DNA of 64,000 nucleotides from Nitrospira sp. CG24D (GCA_002869855.2 NEWQ02000010.1:1-64000), one strand, 5' to 3'. Numbered from the stretch's first letter, positions 9,382-18,516 are shown. A program made the numbers and translations. The notes: a model not told the origin generated them from the letters alone.

Positions 9382-9491
9382 CCGAGCACCTCCCGTAGTT
9401 CTGGGAAACTCTCGTGGACCAGCTCGGCGCGTGATCCCTTGCGATCACCTTACCCTAGGGTTATTTCAGCCGTCAAGCCAAGCCTCAATAC

Positions 9492-9560
9492 CGTGAAGCG
9501 TCGCTCGCCTCTCGTCGTTCGCAGACGAAATCTGCCTTCCCCTGCGAGATACGCTTCACG
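9492..9560. repeat. Palindromic intergenic element after hppA
   Basis: A perfect 10-bp inverted repeat, CGTGAAGCGT at 9492-9501 and ACGCTTCACG at 9551-9560, encloses about 50 bp. CTTCACGAACGACG then extends the right arm. It sits between the hppA remnant and pup. It could act as a terminator for hppA or be one copy of a dispersed REP-like family; only one copy is visible here. Confidence 0.45.
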
Positions 9561-9574
9561 CTTCACGAACGACG

Positions 9575-10665
9575 CTACTTCACAATCAACGATACAATCA
9601 ACAGTGCCACGATGTTGATGACTTTGATCATCGGATTGATCGCCGGACCAGCCGTGTCCTTATAGGGGTCTCCAACCGTATCGCCGGTCACTGCGGCTTT
9701 GTGAGTATCACTGCCCTTCAGGCCCTGCTCTTCAATGTACTTCTTAGCATTGTCCCAGGCGCCGCCGCCGCTTGTCATTGAGATGGCCACGAACAAACCG
9801 GTGACAATACTGCCAACGAGCATGCCGCCCAACGCTTGCGGACCAAGAATCACACCAACCAGAATCGGGGAGATCACGGGGATTAAGCCCGGCACCATCA
9901 TCTTCTTGATCGCCGCCTGCGTCACGATATCCACGCAGGTTCCATATTCCGGCTTGCCGGTTCCCTCCATGATGCCCTTGATGGTCCGGAACTGCCGCCG
10001 CACTTCTTCCACCACAAGACCGGCCGCCTCTCCCACCGCTTTCATACAGAGTGCGCCAAAAATGAACGGCAACATCCCGCCCAAGAAGAGTCCGACCAGA
10101 ACAGAGGGATTGGAAAGATCGAATGTGCTCGCTCCGGCCCCTTTTGCGACCTCACGCGCATATTCGGCAAACAACACCACTGCCGCAAGACCGGCCGACC
10201 CGATTGCGTAGCCCTTCGTGACCGCTTTGGTCGTATTCCCGACCGCATCCAATGGATCGGTGATATCCCGCACCTCTTTGCCGAGGTGAGCCATCTCCGC
10301 AATACCGCCGGCATTGTCCGTGATCGGGCCAAACGCATCGATCGCCACCACGATACCGGCCATCGATAGCATCGATACCGCCGCGACCGCCACGCCATAC
10401 AAACCACCCGAGGCCGCGCCGCCGCAGATCGAATAGCTCGTCAGAATCGCGCCCCCGATCACCACCACTGGTAAGGCCGTCGCCTCCATTCCAACTGCAA
10501 GCCCTGCGATGATGTTCGTCGCATGGCCCGTTTCACTGGCCTTGGCAATAGCCTTCACCGGCGCATAGCTCTTAGAGGTGTAATAGTCCGTAATGAAGAC
10601 CAGCGCCAGCGTCACAGCCAAGCCGATCAACGCCGCCAGGTAGTAACTCATTCCACTCACGCCAC
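9575..10665 (-). pseudogene. hppA: 5'-truncated membrane proton-pumping pyrophosphatase
   Basis: About 360 residues match the C-terminal half of H+-translocating inorganic pyrophosphatase, normally near 690 residues. Present are the [11 protein letters not shown] segment, the Asp-rich loop [16 protein letters not shown] and the C-terminal [18 protein letters not shown]. The N-terminal half with the main pyrophosphate-binding loop (DVGADLVGKVE in the family) is gone. The lysine in GNTTKA and the threonine three residues on mark the K+-independent class. Upstream, coding similarity stops near 10665-10690, where IS30-type sequence begins. An in-frame ATG exists at 10651, but the product could not pump. 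A functional copy may lie elsewhere in the genome. Confidence 0.85.
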
Positions 10666-10679
10666 CCACGCCGGCCGGC

Positions 10680-10866
10680 CTGGTGCCGAGCGAGTTCTCG
10701 CGACACCGTACTCGGCGCGCGCTGCATCGCCTGAGCCGTGGCACGCAGGCTATACCCGGCCGCCAACATCCGACTGAGTTCTTCACGTTCCATAAGCGTC
10801 AGGCGTCGGTAGAGAGCCATGTGCAACTCCTTCGTTCCTGGATACTCCAGGATACTGGTGTTGCAC
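10680..10866 (-). mobile_element. IS30-family insertion sequence remnant (5' end of transposase)
   Basis: The frame starting at ATG 10820 encodes the N-terminal helix-turn-helix typical of IS30 transposases ([19 protein letters not shown], then APSTVSREL). It breaks off after about 45 residues into hppA sequence. GGAG precedes the ATG. Upstream, a 7-bp inverted repeat (TCCTGGA-TAC-TCCAGGA, 10836-10852) and GTGTTGCAC near 10858-10866 probably belong to the element's left end. The catalytic DDE part and the other terminus are absent, so the element is dead. It separates truncated hppA from a start-less DUF3800 gene, marking a deletion or recombination joint. Confidence 0.75.
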
Positions 10867-10877
10867 TAGAACCTTGA

Positions 10878-11654
10878 ACCCACACTGTCGCCTATTTTGA
10901 TGCCAGTGCTACGCAGAAAGGGAAACGGTTTGTCACCGTTTCTGGATGCTTGGCTCCTGAGGCTCGATGGAAAACGTTTGAATCTAAATGGCAGAAGATG
11001 CTCGGCAAGGAAGGCTTGCCATACTTTCACATGACAGATTTCGAGGCTTATCAAGGGCATTACAGGGACTGGACTAAGACAAGGCACAACCACCTTTTCA
11101 AAAAGATAGCACGGGCAATCACCGGAAAGACAAAGTTTGCATTCGGTCGCGGGGTCGCCCACGAGGATTTCGCATGGGCACAATCCCAAAAATCAATATT
11201 GCAAGACTTTAGTCCGTTTACATTCTGTGCATCGCAATGTTTCCACGCCATCGCTGAATGGGCCAAGAGACACAATCACAACAATCGAATTATTTATATT
11301 TTTGAATCGGGGGACGGTTTTAATGGTGAGCTGCTCGCCCTTAAAGATCTGATCGAAAGCTCACAAGCTCGATTGGAACGCTACAAGTGGGCGGGGATGC
11401 ACATCCTTCCAAAGGTCATGAATAACCCACCACACCCACTTACGCCACTCCAAGCTGCTGACGTATGGGCATTTGAAGCGCGCAAGGAATGGGAGAATTT
11501 TCATAGCACTGGCACTCGGACTCGATCAGTTAGGAAATCTGCACGCGCGCTGCTAGGCAAAGGGGTTGAGATAGATTTCGGATTCTCGGAACGGGAAAAC
11601 CTGATTTCTTTGCTTCCTTATTGGGATACTGCCACAGACGAACCAATTCCATAA
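10878..11654 (+). pseudogene. DUF3800 domain protein, start codon lost at IS border
   Basis: Translation of the open frame from 10878 gives VAYFDASATQKGKRFVTVSG followed by a W-x2-F-x3-W segment. This is the typical N-terminal pattern of DUF3800 proteins, which adopt an RNase H-like fold. Later features include the Asp in FESGDGFNG and PLQAADVWAFEARKEW near the C-terminus. No ATG, GTG or TTG precedes the conserved YFDAS block in frame, because IS30-type sequence begins directly upstream. The first usable start (TTG, 10950) would drop the first strand. A few N-terminal residues have therefore been lost and activity is doubtful. The region is visibly AT-richer than its neighbours, suggesting horizontal acquisition. 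DUF3800 genes often travel with defence or mobile loci. Confidence 0.7.
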
Positions 11655-11673
11655 GAGCATGTGTAAAAGGCAT

Positions 11674-11679
11674 TATAAT
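11674..11679 (+). promoter_or_regulatory. Possible -10 box for the ribbon-helix-helix gene
   Basis: A perfect TATAAT lies 90 bp before the ATG of the small RHH gene, just after the DUF3800 stop. The -35 region is poor (TTCCAT-like), so this is only a candidate. Confidence 0.25.
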
Positions 11680-11769
11680 GAGCCACCTCATGTTTTGGGA
11701 AGCGCACTAGCGGTCTTCCCCTTTCTCCCCCATATACAAGAGGTAGCACCCTAAGCGAAGGAGCCGATC

Positions 11770-11967
11770 ATGCCAACACTCACAATTTCTCTTTCAGACG
11801 AAGAAATGCGCCGACTGGAAAATCTGAGTGAGCGCGAGGGCTTAACCGTGGAGCAGGTGGTGAGACTTTGTGTCCGTGACTTGATAGCTCAACCCGACGA
11901 ATTCTTTCGAATCGCAGCAACACGAGTGCTCAAGAAAAACGCAGAGCTCTATCGCCGCCTTTCGTAA
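11770..11967 (+). CDS. Small ribbon-helix-helix-like DNA-binding protein
   Basis: The 65-residue product begins with a beta-strand-like TLTISLSDEEMRRLENL, then helix-turn-helix EGLTVEQVVRLCVRDLI, the pattern of CopG/Arc-type ribbon-helix-helix proteins often used as antitoxins. AAGGAG lies 7 bp before the ATG. No toxin reading frame is adjacent on the same strand; the closest gene downstream is a convergent small ORF. It could regulate itself or be an orphan antitoxin left in this accessory zone. Confidence 0.65.
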   Translation: MPTLTISLSDEEMRRLENLSEREGLTVEQVVRLCVRDLIAQPDEFFRIAATRVLKKNAELYRRLS

Positions 11968-11979
11968 TCTATAACTTCT

Positions 11980-12099
11980 TTAGCCAGCCAGCCGTTTCAG
12001 CATTGGCCCATACTGTTTGCGAAGGTCCTTGGCAATCGCCTTGATTCCTGCCCGCCCAACCCCAATCTTGGCTTTTACTTTGTCTGATTTCTTTTTCAT
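11980..12099 (-). CDS. 39-residue basic peptide downstream of HExxH protein
   Basis: A short reading frame starts 24 bp after the HExxH gene on the same strand. The peptide begins MKKKSDKVKAK, continues with IGVGRAGIKAIAKDLRKQYG and ends PMLKRLAG. It is strongly cationic and could form an amphipathic helix. No clear ribosome-binding site is visible, and coupling to the upstream gene would be needed. Its position directly after a putative peptide-modifying enzyme makes it a candidate substrate, but it may equally be a chance ORF or a small DNA/RNA-binding protein. Confidence 0.4.
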   Translation of the reverse strand: MKKKSDKVKAKIGVGRAGIKAIAKDLRKQYGPMLKRLAG

Positions 12100-12123
12100 A
12101 GCGTTGTGATCATCGCCAGAACG

Positions 12124-13689
12124 TCACGCCTCACTCAACCGCACCGGTCCGAAGACTTGGCGGGCCTGCTGAAGCTCCTTGATATGGCGCCGGAGAGCCG
12201 GGCCGAACGTGGAGCGCAGAACGGCGTCGCGGTGGCGGACGATGCGTGCTTCCGCATTCCCAATCTGTTCTTCCAGCTGCCTCACCAAGCGCGCGCCTGA
12301 ACCGGTGAGCCACTTCAGATGACCGCCAGCATATTCCAGATCCTGAATCGAGTAGCGGACGGATTCGATTTCTTCGAGGCAGCGGAAACGCGCCCGCAGG
12401 AGATCGCGCTGCGTCAGCCCAGCGGCTTTCCACTGCTTCATTCCCTGCTTCGTCTCGGCCCATGACGACAACCGCTCGAACAGCAGCGCTCCCATCGTGA
12501 AGGTAAAGGTCGCATGAAGAATCCCGCGCAACGGGCGCAGGCTCCGGCGCCAGGGTGAGTAAAATATCTGCTGATTATGATCACCGTGATACATGACGTG
12601 CTTGCGCAGCAGCAGATTCAAATGATGGTGGCTGTTCTCGTGAATCAGATCGTCGATAAGATCGAGATTGTCCCGGTCGAAACAATTGATGAAGGAAAGG
12701 CCGGGACGATGGCGGTAGCTGAAGCTGACGACGCCTTTCGCATTGAGCGGAATAATCCGCGAGGTCAACAGCGCCAAGACCTCATGCCCTTCCGGCCACG
12801 CAGCCTGAATGGTTTCCCAGGCCCGCCGAATACGGGCAGCCTGCTTCGGGTCTGTCGGAACCACCTTCTTCGGCTGACGGTTTTTGCCATACACGAGGGT
12901 GGATCCGACGGTCACTGCGCCATAAGAAGTACACAGGACTTCGGCGGTCGGACGCACCGCCCAATGCCATTGAACCTGTCCGCCGACAGCGGACCAGACT
13001 GGGGCGAGCAGTCGTCCGACTTTCAATGCAATCCCTGTCTCATCGACACGAAAGACCGCACGGCCCTTTGCGCGCGTCAGGGCACGCTTCAAAGAAGGCG
13101 GCGCTTCGCATTGATCCCCCGCGACCCCGAGAGGCACGGCACCGGCCTCTTCCGCTTTTTCAAAGTTCTGCGCCAGACTGCCCGGCACGTTCCACTGTTG
13201 CACCTTACACGTGCGACACCAGACGGTCGCAGCGGCGGGATCGAGCCACAGGGCCTCTTGCGCAATATCTTGAGCCAATCGTTTACAGAGACGCGCGAGC
13301 CGGCTATCCAGACCGCTGACCTGCGGTTTCCCTTTGGGAAATAGCTCGTCGAGATAACTGTTTTCAAAAAACTTTTCCTGACACTCGGCAAACAATTGCT
13401 CGGCAAACTCTCGGCGATCTGACTCTGTCCGCCACTGCTGCCAAATATCCAGGAAGTACACGAAATCGTTCAGCGACTCGATCCATCCGACCACTTTCCA
13501 ATTGGACAAGTCCTCGGCTTTCAAGCTGCGACTGAGGAATTGCACGGCGTCTGTAGGAAACGCGAGCTGTGATGCCAGTTCAGCGTAGTCATCCTGCAAC
13601 TCCCGGCAGAGATCCTGGAGCAACCGCCGCATGGACAATCGAAGCTCAAGATTCAGTGCGATCAGCGATGGAGAATCGAATAGAAGCAC
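12124..13689 (-). CDS. HExxH-motif protein, putative 2OG-dependent peptide beta-hydroxylase family
   Basis: The 521-residue product has a helical N-terminal half with one CxxC pair (WCRTCK, near 162). Its C-terminal half carries the hallmark block of the family called HExxH motif or aKG-HExxH-type peptide beta-hydroxylase: VVSFSYRHRPGLSFIN, then LIDDLIHENSHHHLN (H350, E351, H354), then YSPWRRSLRPLRGILHATF. The PWR-x2-RP-L-x-G-x-LH order after the HExxH is what points away from an ordinary zinc peptidase. Family members modify ribosomal peptides or proteins; the substrate here is unknown. A 39-residue ORF follows it. The gene stands alone otherwise, next to an IS-disturbed zone. Confidence 0.65.
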   Translation of the reverse strand: MLLFDSPSLIALNLELRLSMRRLLQDLCRELQDDYAELASQLAFPTDAVQFLSRSLKAEDLSNWKVVGWIESLNDFVYFLDIWQQWRTESDRREFAEQLFAECQEKFFENSYLDELFPKGKPQVSGLDSRLARLCKRLAQDIAQEALWLDPAAATVWCRTCKVQQWNVPGSLAQNFEKAEEAGAVPLGVAGDQCEAPPSLKRALTRAKGRAVFRVDETGIALKVGRLLAPVWSAVGGQVQWHWAVRPTAEVLCTSYGAVTVGSTLVYGKNRQPKKVVPTDPKQAARIRRAWETIQAAWPEGHEVLALLTSRIIPLNAKGVVSFSYRHRPGLSFINCFDRDNLDLIDDLIHENSHHHLNLLLRKHVMYHGDHNQQIFYSPWRRSLRPLRGILHATFTFTMGALLFERLSSWAETKQGMKQWKAAGLTQRDLLRARFRCLEEIESVRYSIQDLEYAGGHLKWLTGSGARLVRQLEEQIGNAEARIVRHRDAVLRSTFGPALRRHIKELQQARQVFGPVRLSEA

Positions 13690-13861
13690 CTGCCGCCTCC
13701 CTTACCAGTTTAAAATGAGGGAGACTGTAACGTAGGAAGGACGGGCCTGCAAGGAGGAACCGAGGCAAGAAACGTCAGGAACGGCAGGAAGAAAATCCCG
13801 TGAGTGCGTTCGGACAGCGATCAACACAACCAGACTGCAGTGAAAACCCTACGCCAACCGA

Positions 13862-14089
13862 TCAGGCCGTGGCTTTCAGATGTCCTGCAAACTCCGGCAC
13901 CAGCACGCCCGGCTTCAGGAGCCGCATGGCTCCGGATTTCTGAATCATGCGATGACGCAGAATCAACGGGTCCACAATATTGCCGCAAGACACACAGCGC
14001 ATGCCGCGCATCCACATAGGCACGCAGCTTTCCTGCAAATCGACCAGATTGTCGACCACCATGAGACCTTCGCATCGTGTGCACTTCAT
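13862..14089 (-). CDS. Small double-CxxC protein
   Basis: The 75-residue protein has two zinc-knuckle-like pairs, KCTRCEG at the N-terminus and RCVSCGN about 30 residues later, then a short basic helix. I took ATG 14089 rather than the in-frame ATG at 14101 because GGAGG lies correctly in front of it. The family is not recognised beyond a likely zinc ribbon. It is a single gene divergent from rqcH. Confidence 0.65.
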   Translation of the reverse strand: MKCTRCEGLMVVDNLVDLQESCVPMWMRGMRCVSCGNIVDPLILRHRMIQKSGAMRLLKPGVLVPEFAGHLKATA

Positions 14090-14375
14090 AGCACCCTCCA
14101 CATCACAGATGACGTATGCTGTTTCGCAGATCCCGCACAGCCGCTATACAGAGCCTAGCAGCTTGCTGAAATTCTGCTTACCCGTGAATAAAGCAAGCAG
14201 GATGCCAGCCAGTGCATTCCCCTACCCTTGCGGGTTTTTGCGTCGAATCGTAGAGTGTGCGTAGCCGAAAAATGGCTGCGGTGGAGGAAATGTGACCGAA
14301 TTGGCCCCATGCGACATAAATGGGGAAAGACCGGTGCCGCCCCTCGACCCTACGGCGGAATGACTCAGACAAACA
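14090..14375. other. Divergent intergenic region before rqcH
   Basis: No convincing gene is seen in these 286 bp. It should contain promoters for the zinc-knuckle gene and for rqcH. A short hairpin with U-run on the plus strand (ACCC-TTGC-GGGT then TTTTT, near 14224-14239) resembles a small intrinsic terminator, possibly an attenuator or the end of a small RNA, but nothing else supports an RNA gene. Confidence 0.3.
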
Positions 14376-15821
14376 ATGGCGCTGACAGCGACAGAAATTA
14401 CCCAGGTAGTAGCTGAACTGGCTCCGGCTCTGATTGGAGGCTGGATCCAAAAAGCCTATCAACCAACATCACGAACGGTCGTGCTGGAAATCCGAACGCC
14501 CGGACACACGCATCGATTGTTGCTCTCCGCCCATCCCGCATCGACGCGTCTTCATCTGGTCACTCGCGCGTTGCAGAATCCGCCAGCTCCACCGGCTTTT
14601 TGCCAATACCTCCGGGCGCATCTCCACGGCGCGCGGGTTGACGACCTTCGTCAAGAAGGTCGGGACCGTATCGTGGCCCTGTCGCTCACGACTAAAGCTG
14701 GTCCCCAACGCCTCATTGCGGAACTGACCGGCAACACAGCCAATCTGCTGGTGCTTGATGCTGAACAACGGCTGTTGAGAGATCTGAATCGTTCGACAGA
14801 CATGTATGGCAAACCATACCAACCGCCAGTTCTTTCGCCCGGCGCCGGACTGCGGGAGCGGGACGCCCGTTTCGCAGCCGATGCGCGCGGGCCTTTCGGC
14901 TTGTCCGCCGTAATTGAATCCTACTATGACGAAAAAGAATCGACGGACAACACGACCGCCGTCCGGGACGCCCGCGCACACCAAATCAGGAAAACGATTA
15001 AGAAACAGGGGCGGCGTGTGGAGGCCTGGCGGAGCGATCTCGCGAAAGCAGAGAAGTATCGCAATTATGCCCGTTACGGAGAATTATTGAAGGCCAACCT
15101 GGGCACGATCAAAAAAGGGCTGGAGTCGATCGTCGTCGTCGACTACTTCGATGAGGCCCTGCCACAACTCACGATCCCGCTCGATCCAACGAAATCGGCT
15201 CAAGGCAATATGGACGACTACTTCCGCAAACAACGGAAACATGCGACGGCTGAGCGCGAGCTGCTCCCCCGGATTGCACAGGGAGAGGCCGAGATCGATG
15301 CACTCCGCCGGGAACTGCAATCCATTGAACAAGGAACCTGGCAACCGGCACCGGCCAGGCCGTCAGCCAACGCGCCCACCCGGCGCCGGGATCGATCGAC
15401 ATCGAACGAGCGGCCGGACGAACGACGCGGCCCGTTCCGCCGCTTCACATCCTCGGACGGGCTCCCGATCTTCGTGGGACGGAATGCACGGGAGAATGAC
15501 GAACTAACCTTCAGGCTCGCCAAGAGCGACGACCTCTGGCTCCATGCCCGGGGCACACCGGGTTCACACGTCGTGGTGCGCCTGGAAAAAGGCAGCGACC
15601 CGCCACCGGAAACCATCCGAGACGCCGCCACACTGGCGTTGCTCTATAGCGATCTCAAGAAAAGCGGCAAAGGCGAGGTGATCTATACGCGGCGCAAGTG
15701 GGTCAAGAAAGCGAAGGGCCAGGCACCAGGCGCCGTGACCGTCACACAAGAGAAATCACTCCATGTGAATCTGGAGAAGAAACGCTTGGACGCTCTCAAG
15801 ACCCGCTCGGCTCAGGAATAA
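14376..15821 (+). CDS. rqcH: RqcH/NFACT ribosome quality-control protein
   Basis: The 481-residue product follows the NFACT order. There is an N-terminal NFACT-N domain with NPPAPPAFCQYLRAHL (about 67-83), a helical/coiled-coil centre (about 205-330), a low-complexity linker, and a C-terminal NFACT-R/DUF814 domain with DGLPIFVGRNARENDELTF and DLWLHARGTPGSHVV. Bacterial RqcH binds obstructed 50S subunits and recruits tRNA-Ala to add C-terminal alanine degrons to stalled chains. Older annotations call it fibronectin-binding protein. It is shorter than the Bacillus protein but has all core blocks. It is monocistronic, 41 bp before a sigma54 activator gene. Confidence 0.9.
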   Translation: MALTATEITQVVAELAPALIGGWIQKAYQPTSRTVVLEIRTPGHTHRLLLSAHPASTRLHLVTRALQNPPAPPAFCQYLRAHLHGARVDDLRQEGRDRIVALSLTTKAGPQRLIAELTGNTANLLVLDAEQRLLRDLNRSTDMYGKPYQPPVLSPGAGLRERDARFAADARGPFGLSAVIESYYDEKESTDNTTAVRDARAHQIRKTIKKQGRRVEAWRSDLAKAEKYRNYARYGELLKANLGTIKKGLESIVVVDYFDEALPQLTIPLDPTKSAQGNMDDYFRKQRKHATAERELLPRIAQGEAEIDALRRELQSIEQGTWQPAPARPSANAPTRRRDRSTSNERPDERRGPFRRFTSSDGLPIFVGRNARENDELTFRLAKSDDLWLHARGTPGSHVVVRLEKGSDPPPETIRDAATLALLYSDLKKSGKGEVIYTRRKWVKKAKGQAPGAVTVTQEKSLHVNLEKKRLDALKTRSAQE

Positions 15822-15862
15822 CCCGCCAGATCTCACCGTGCCTTCCCTAATATTCTCCCACC

Positions 15863-17920
15863 GTGCTACAGTGCCCACATATGGGCACGCCATCGCCACA
15901 GGATGACTCGCTGCGAATTATCAGTGCGCTGATCGCCTGCAAGGGGTTACATGAATTCGATCGCGCATTAACCCGGGAGCTACTCAAAGCGCTGAATAGC
16001 GACCTCGTCGGCTTCTACCTGTATAGCGAAACCGCCAAGACCTTCGCCCCTGTCTCAAGCCTCCTAACGAACCCCGACTCTCCCGGCTATCGCATCGGAC
16101 AACTGCCGGCAGAAGGCACCATCAAAGAAGCGGTCGTCCGGCAAGGCCGCGCAATCCTAGAACATGACTTGGCCGGCTCTTCCTGGGCGGAAACCGTCGT
16201 TCTAAAGACGGCCCCCTTCCAAACCGCTTCGGTGCTGGCTGCTCCAGTAGCCCTCGCGCCTCTGATAGAAGATCAGCCCGCTCGTACGATCGCGATCATT
16301 GCTACCATCGCCATCAATCGGGTCCACGCATTTACCGAAGCAGACCGCATCTTCCTTGAACAGCTCGGCGGCCGGTTGGGACCAGTCCTTCAGAACATCC
16401 TCGCGTCGGAAGAACGTGACGCCCTCATGGCGATCAATAGCCGGGTTGTCGTCGGCATGATGACCATCGAACAACTCATGCCGGTAGTGAACGAGGTGCT
16501 GCACCGCGTCATCCGCCAGGACATGACCGGGCTGGTCCGATTCGTTCAATTGCCACAGGGTCCCTGGTTCGAGATCGTCTATCGCGACGGGGTCGAGATC
16601 GATCTCGTCCAGCTCCGCCGGTTTCCCTTCGAACAGATGGCTCCCGCTGAGATGATGGCCACCGGGAAACCGCTGTTGATTACCGGCCACAATCACGAAC
16701 GTTTTCCTGAGCGCGCCTACATCGAATCCATCGGCATTCTGTCCTGCATACTCTGCCCCTTAATCGTGCGAGGAGCCCCCTATGGGTTCCTGGCCATCGG
16801 CAGCAAACGGCGTAATGCCTTTTCAGAGCGCGACCTCGCCTTCGCCGAGCAGATCGGATTTCACCTATCGCACGCCATCACAAACCTCACGGCCTATGAA
16901 GAGATCCGCGCGCTGAAGGAACAGCTTGAGCAGGAGAACGTCTATCTAAGGGATGAGATAACAGCCGCGGCCGATTTCAACCAGCTGGTCGGAGAAAGCC
17001 CTGCACTGCAGAAAACGCTGAAAGCGATCGAGCAAGTGGCGCCGACTGATTCAACCGTGCTCATCACCGGAGAAACAGGCACGGGGAAGGAACTGGTCGC
17101 TCAGGCAATCCATCGCCTGTCGCCGCGAAAGGACAAGCCCTTAATCACGATCAACTGCGCCGCGCTGCCGCCGACGCTGATCGAATCTGAACTGTTCGGC
17201 CATGAGAAGGGCGCGTTTACAAATGCGGCGGCACGCAAGATCGGCCGCTTCGAACTCGCCAACGGAGGCACGATCTTCCTGGACGAAATCGGCGAACTTC
17301 CGATCGATCTCCAGGCGAAATTCCTGCGGGTGCTCGAAGCCCAGGAATTAGAACGCGTCGGCGGAACGCACCCCATCAAGCTGGATGTCCGCGTCCTCGC
17401 CGCGACCAACGTCAATATCGAGCAGGCGGCCAAACAAGGAGGGTTTCGATCCGATCTCTTCTATCGGCTGAACGTATTTCCGATTCGCATCCCCCCGGTC
17501 CGAGAACGCCGCGACGATATTCCGATGCTCGCACGGCACTTTGTGAAGAAATACAGCGGACGACATCACAAGACCATTACCCGCATTGGCAGTACTACGC
17601 TAAAAGCGCTCGGCGCATACGACTGGCCCGGCAATGTGCGTGAACTTGAACACATGATCGAACGGGCCGTGATCGTCAGCCAGGGGCCAGTCCTGGTCAT
17701 CGATGAGTTGGATCCGCCGGCAAAGCATGTTGACGGGGAAAATTCCCCACGCACGTTAGCCGACGCCGAACGTTCCCATATTATTGAGACCCTCGGCCAA
17801 ACGAATTGGGTCCTTGCCGGGAAGCTGGGTGCGGCCGCGCGCCTCGGGATGAAACGCTCAACGCTGCAACATCGGATGAAGAAACTCGGTATCACCCGCC
17901 CCCCACACCGCAAGAAATAA
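15863..17920 (+). CDS. Sigma54-dependent activator with two GAF domains (FhlA/NorR-like)
   Basis: The 685-residue regulator has two GAF-type sensor domains (about 30-170 and 195-345), a short coiled linker, an AAA+ sigma54-interaction domain, and a Fis-type C-terminal helix-turn-helix. Walker A GETGTGKE is near residue 402, Walker B GGTIFLDEIGEL near 468, and VRELEHMIERAV is in the lid. The sigma54-contacting loop reads GAFTNA (near 450) instead of the canonical GAFTGA. GTG 15863 gives the longest form; ATG 15881 is an alternative. Neither has a strong ribosome site. Ligand and targets are not evident; the ABC exporter downstream is a possible target. Confidence 0.88.
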   Translation: MLQCPHMGTPSPQDDSLRIISALIACKGLHEFDRALTRELLKALNSDLVGFYLYSETAKTFAPVSSLLTNPDSPGYRIGQLPAEGTIKEAVVRQGRAILEHDLAGSSWAETVVLKTAPFQTASVLAAPVALAPLIEDQPARTIAIIATIAINRVHAFTEADRIFLEQLGGRLGPVLQNILASEERDALMAINSRVVVGMMTIEQLMPVVNEVLHRVIRQDMTGLVRFVQLPQGPWFEIVYRDGVEIDLVQLRRFPFEQMAPAEMMATGKPLLITGHNHERFPERAYIESIGILSCILCPLIVRGAPYGFLAIGSKRRNAFSERDLAFAEQIGFHLSHAITNLTAYEEIRALKEQLEQENVYLRDEITAAADFNQLVGESPALQKTLKAIEQVAPTDSTVLITGETGTGKELVAQAIHRLSPRKDKPLITINCAALPPTLIESELFGHEKGAFTNAAARKIGRFELANGGTIFLDEIGELPIDLQAKFLRVLEAQELERVGGTHPIKLDVRVLAATNVNIEQAAKQGGFRSDLFYRLNVFPIRIPPVRERRDDIPMLARHFVKKYSGRHHKTITRIGSTTLKALGAYDWPGNVRELEHMIERAVIVSQGPVLVIDELDPPAKHVDGENSPRTLADAERSHIIETLGQTNWVLAGKLGAAARLGMKRSTLQHRMKKLGITRPPHRKK

Positions 17921-18096
17921 TATGTCCGCATATCGGCAGCAACCGTCCCGCCTGCCAATCCTTCGGCACAGGTCACATTGATCCAATAATTGCTCTCTCA
18001 ATTTATTTTCGCGACTATTCCCATTTCATCAGAGGTTTGCACAGCAACCACTCTCGCTCCGCCAACCTGGCACTGTCCCTGCTCTACGTTATCAGC

Positions 18097-18516
18097 ATGA
18101 AGCAGCACCATCCTATGACTCCTGAGCATCTCAGCCGAACCATCGCAGCGTACATGGCAGAGCGGCAGGCTGAGATTCTTCCCTCCGGAGAACAGACCAC
18201 TGATGGAAAGCAGCTGTCCTGGTGCGGCGAGGTGCTGGAATTTCTGACCGAAGGGCTGGCTGAACGATTGGCTGCGCGGGGCATTACCTTCAGCAAGAAC
18301 TTCCCGGGGCCGTTCCGTCTCATGGATGAGGATCAGCTGATCGATGGCCGACATGTTCGCCGATTCTGGACGATGGCACTGGACCATGGCTGCCCCATCG
18401 CCCGGCTCTGCACATATTTTTTTCATCGTCACGATCAGGTAAGGCTGCCGCAGCCGCCCCAGGTGATCGCCTATCCTCCCGACCACCCGGATCCCGACAT
18501 GGAGAAGCCGGTGTGA
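18097..18516 (+). CDS. Conserved-type hypothetical protein coupled to ABC exporter
   Basis: The product has 139 residues with no signal peptide or membrane segment. It has an acidic/aromatic centre (FRLMDEDQLIDGRHVRRFW) and a His/Pro-rich C-terminus (HPDPDMEKPV). The stop overlaps the GTG start of the permease gene (GTGTGA), so it is probably translated with the exporter. ATG 18097 and 18115 are both possible starts; neither has a clear ribosome site. I do not recognise the family. A cytosolic accessory or regulator of the exporter is an inference from position only. Confidence 0.6.
   Translation: MKQHHPMTPEHLSRTIAAYMAERQAEILPSGEQTTDGKQLSWCGEVLEFLTEGLAERLAARGITFSKNFPGPFRLMDEDQLIDGRHVRRFWTMALDHGCPIARLCTYFFHRHDQVRLPQPPQVIAYPPDHPDPDMEKPV

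Noticed and set aside
11060..11275. 71-codon minus-strand frame inside the DUF3800 region
   Set aside because: Shadow of the DUF3800 reading frame with no start signal.
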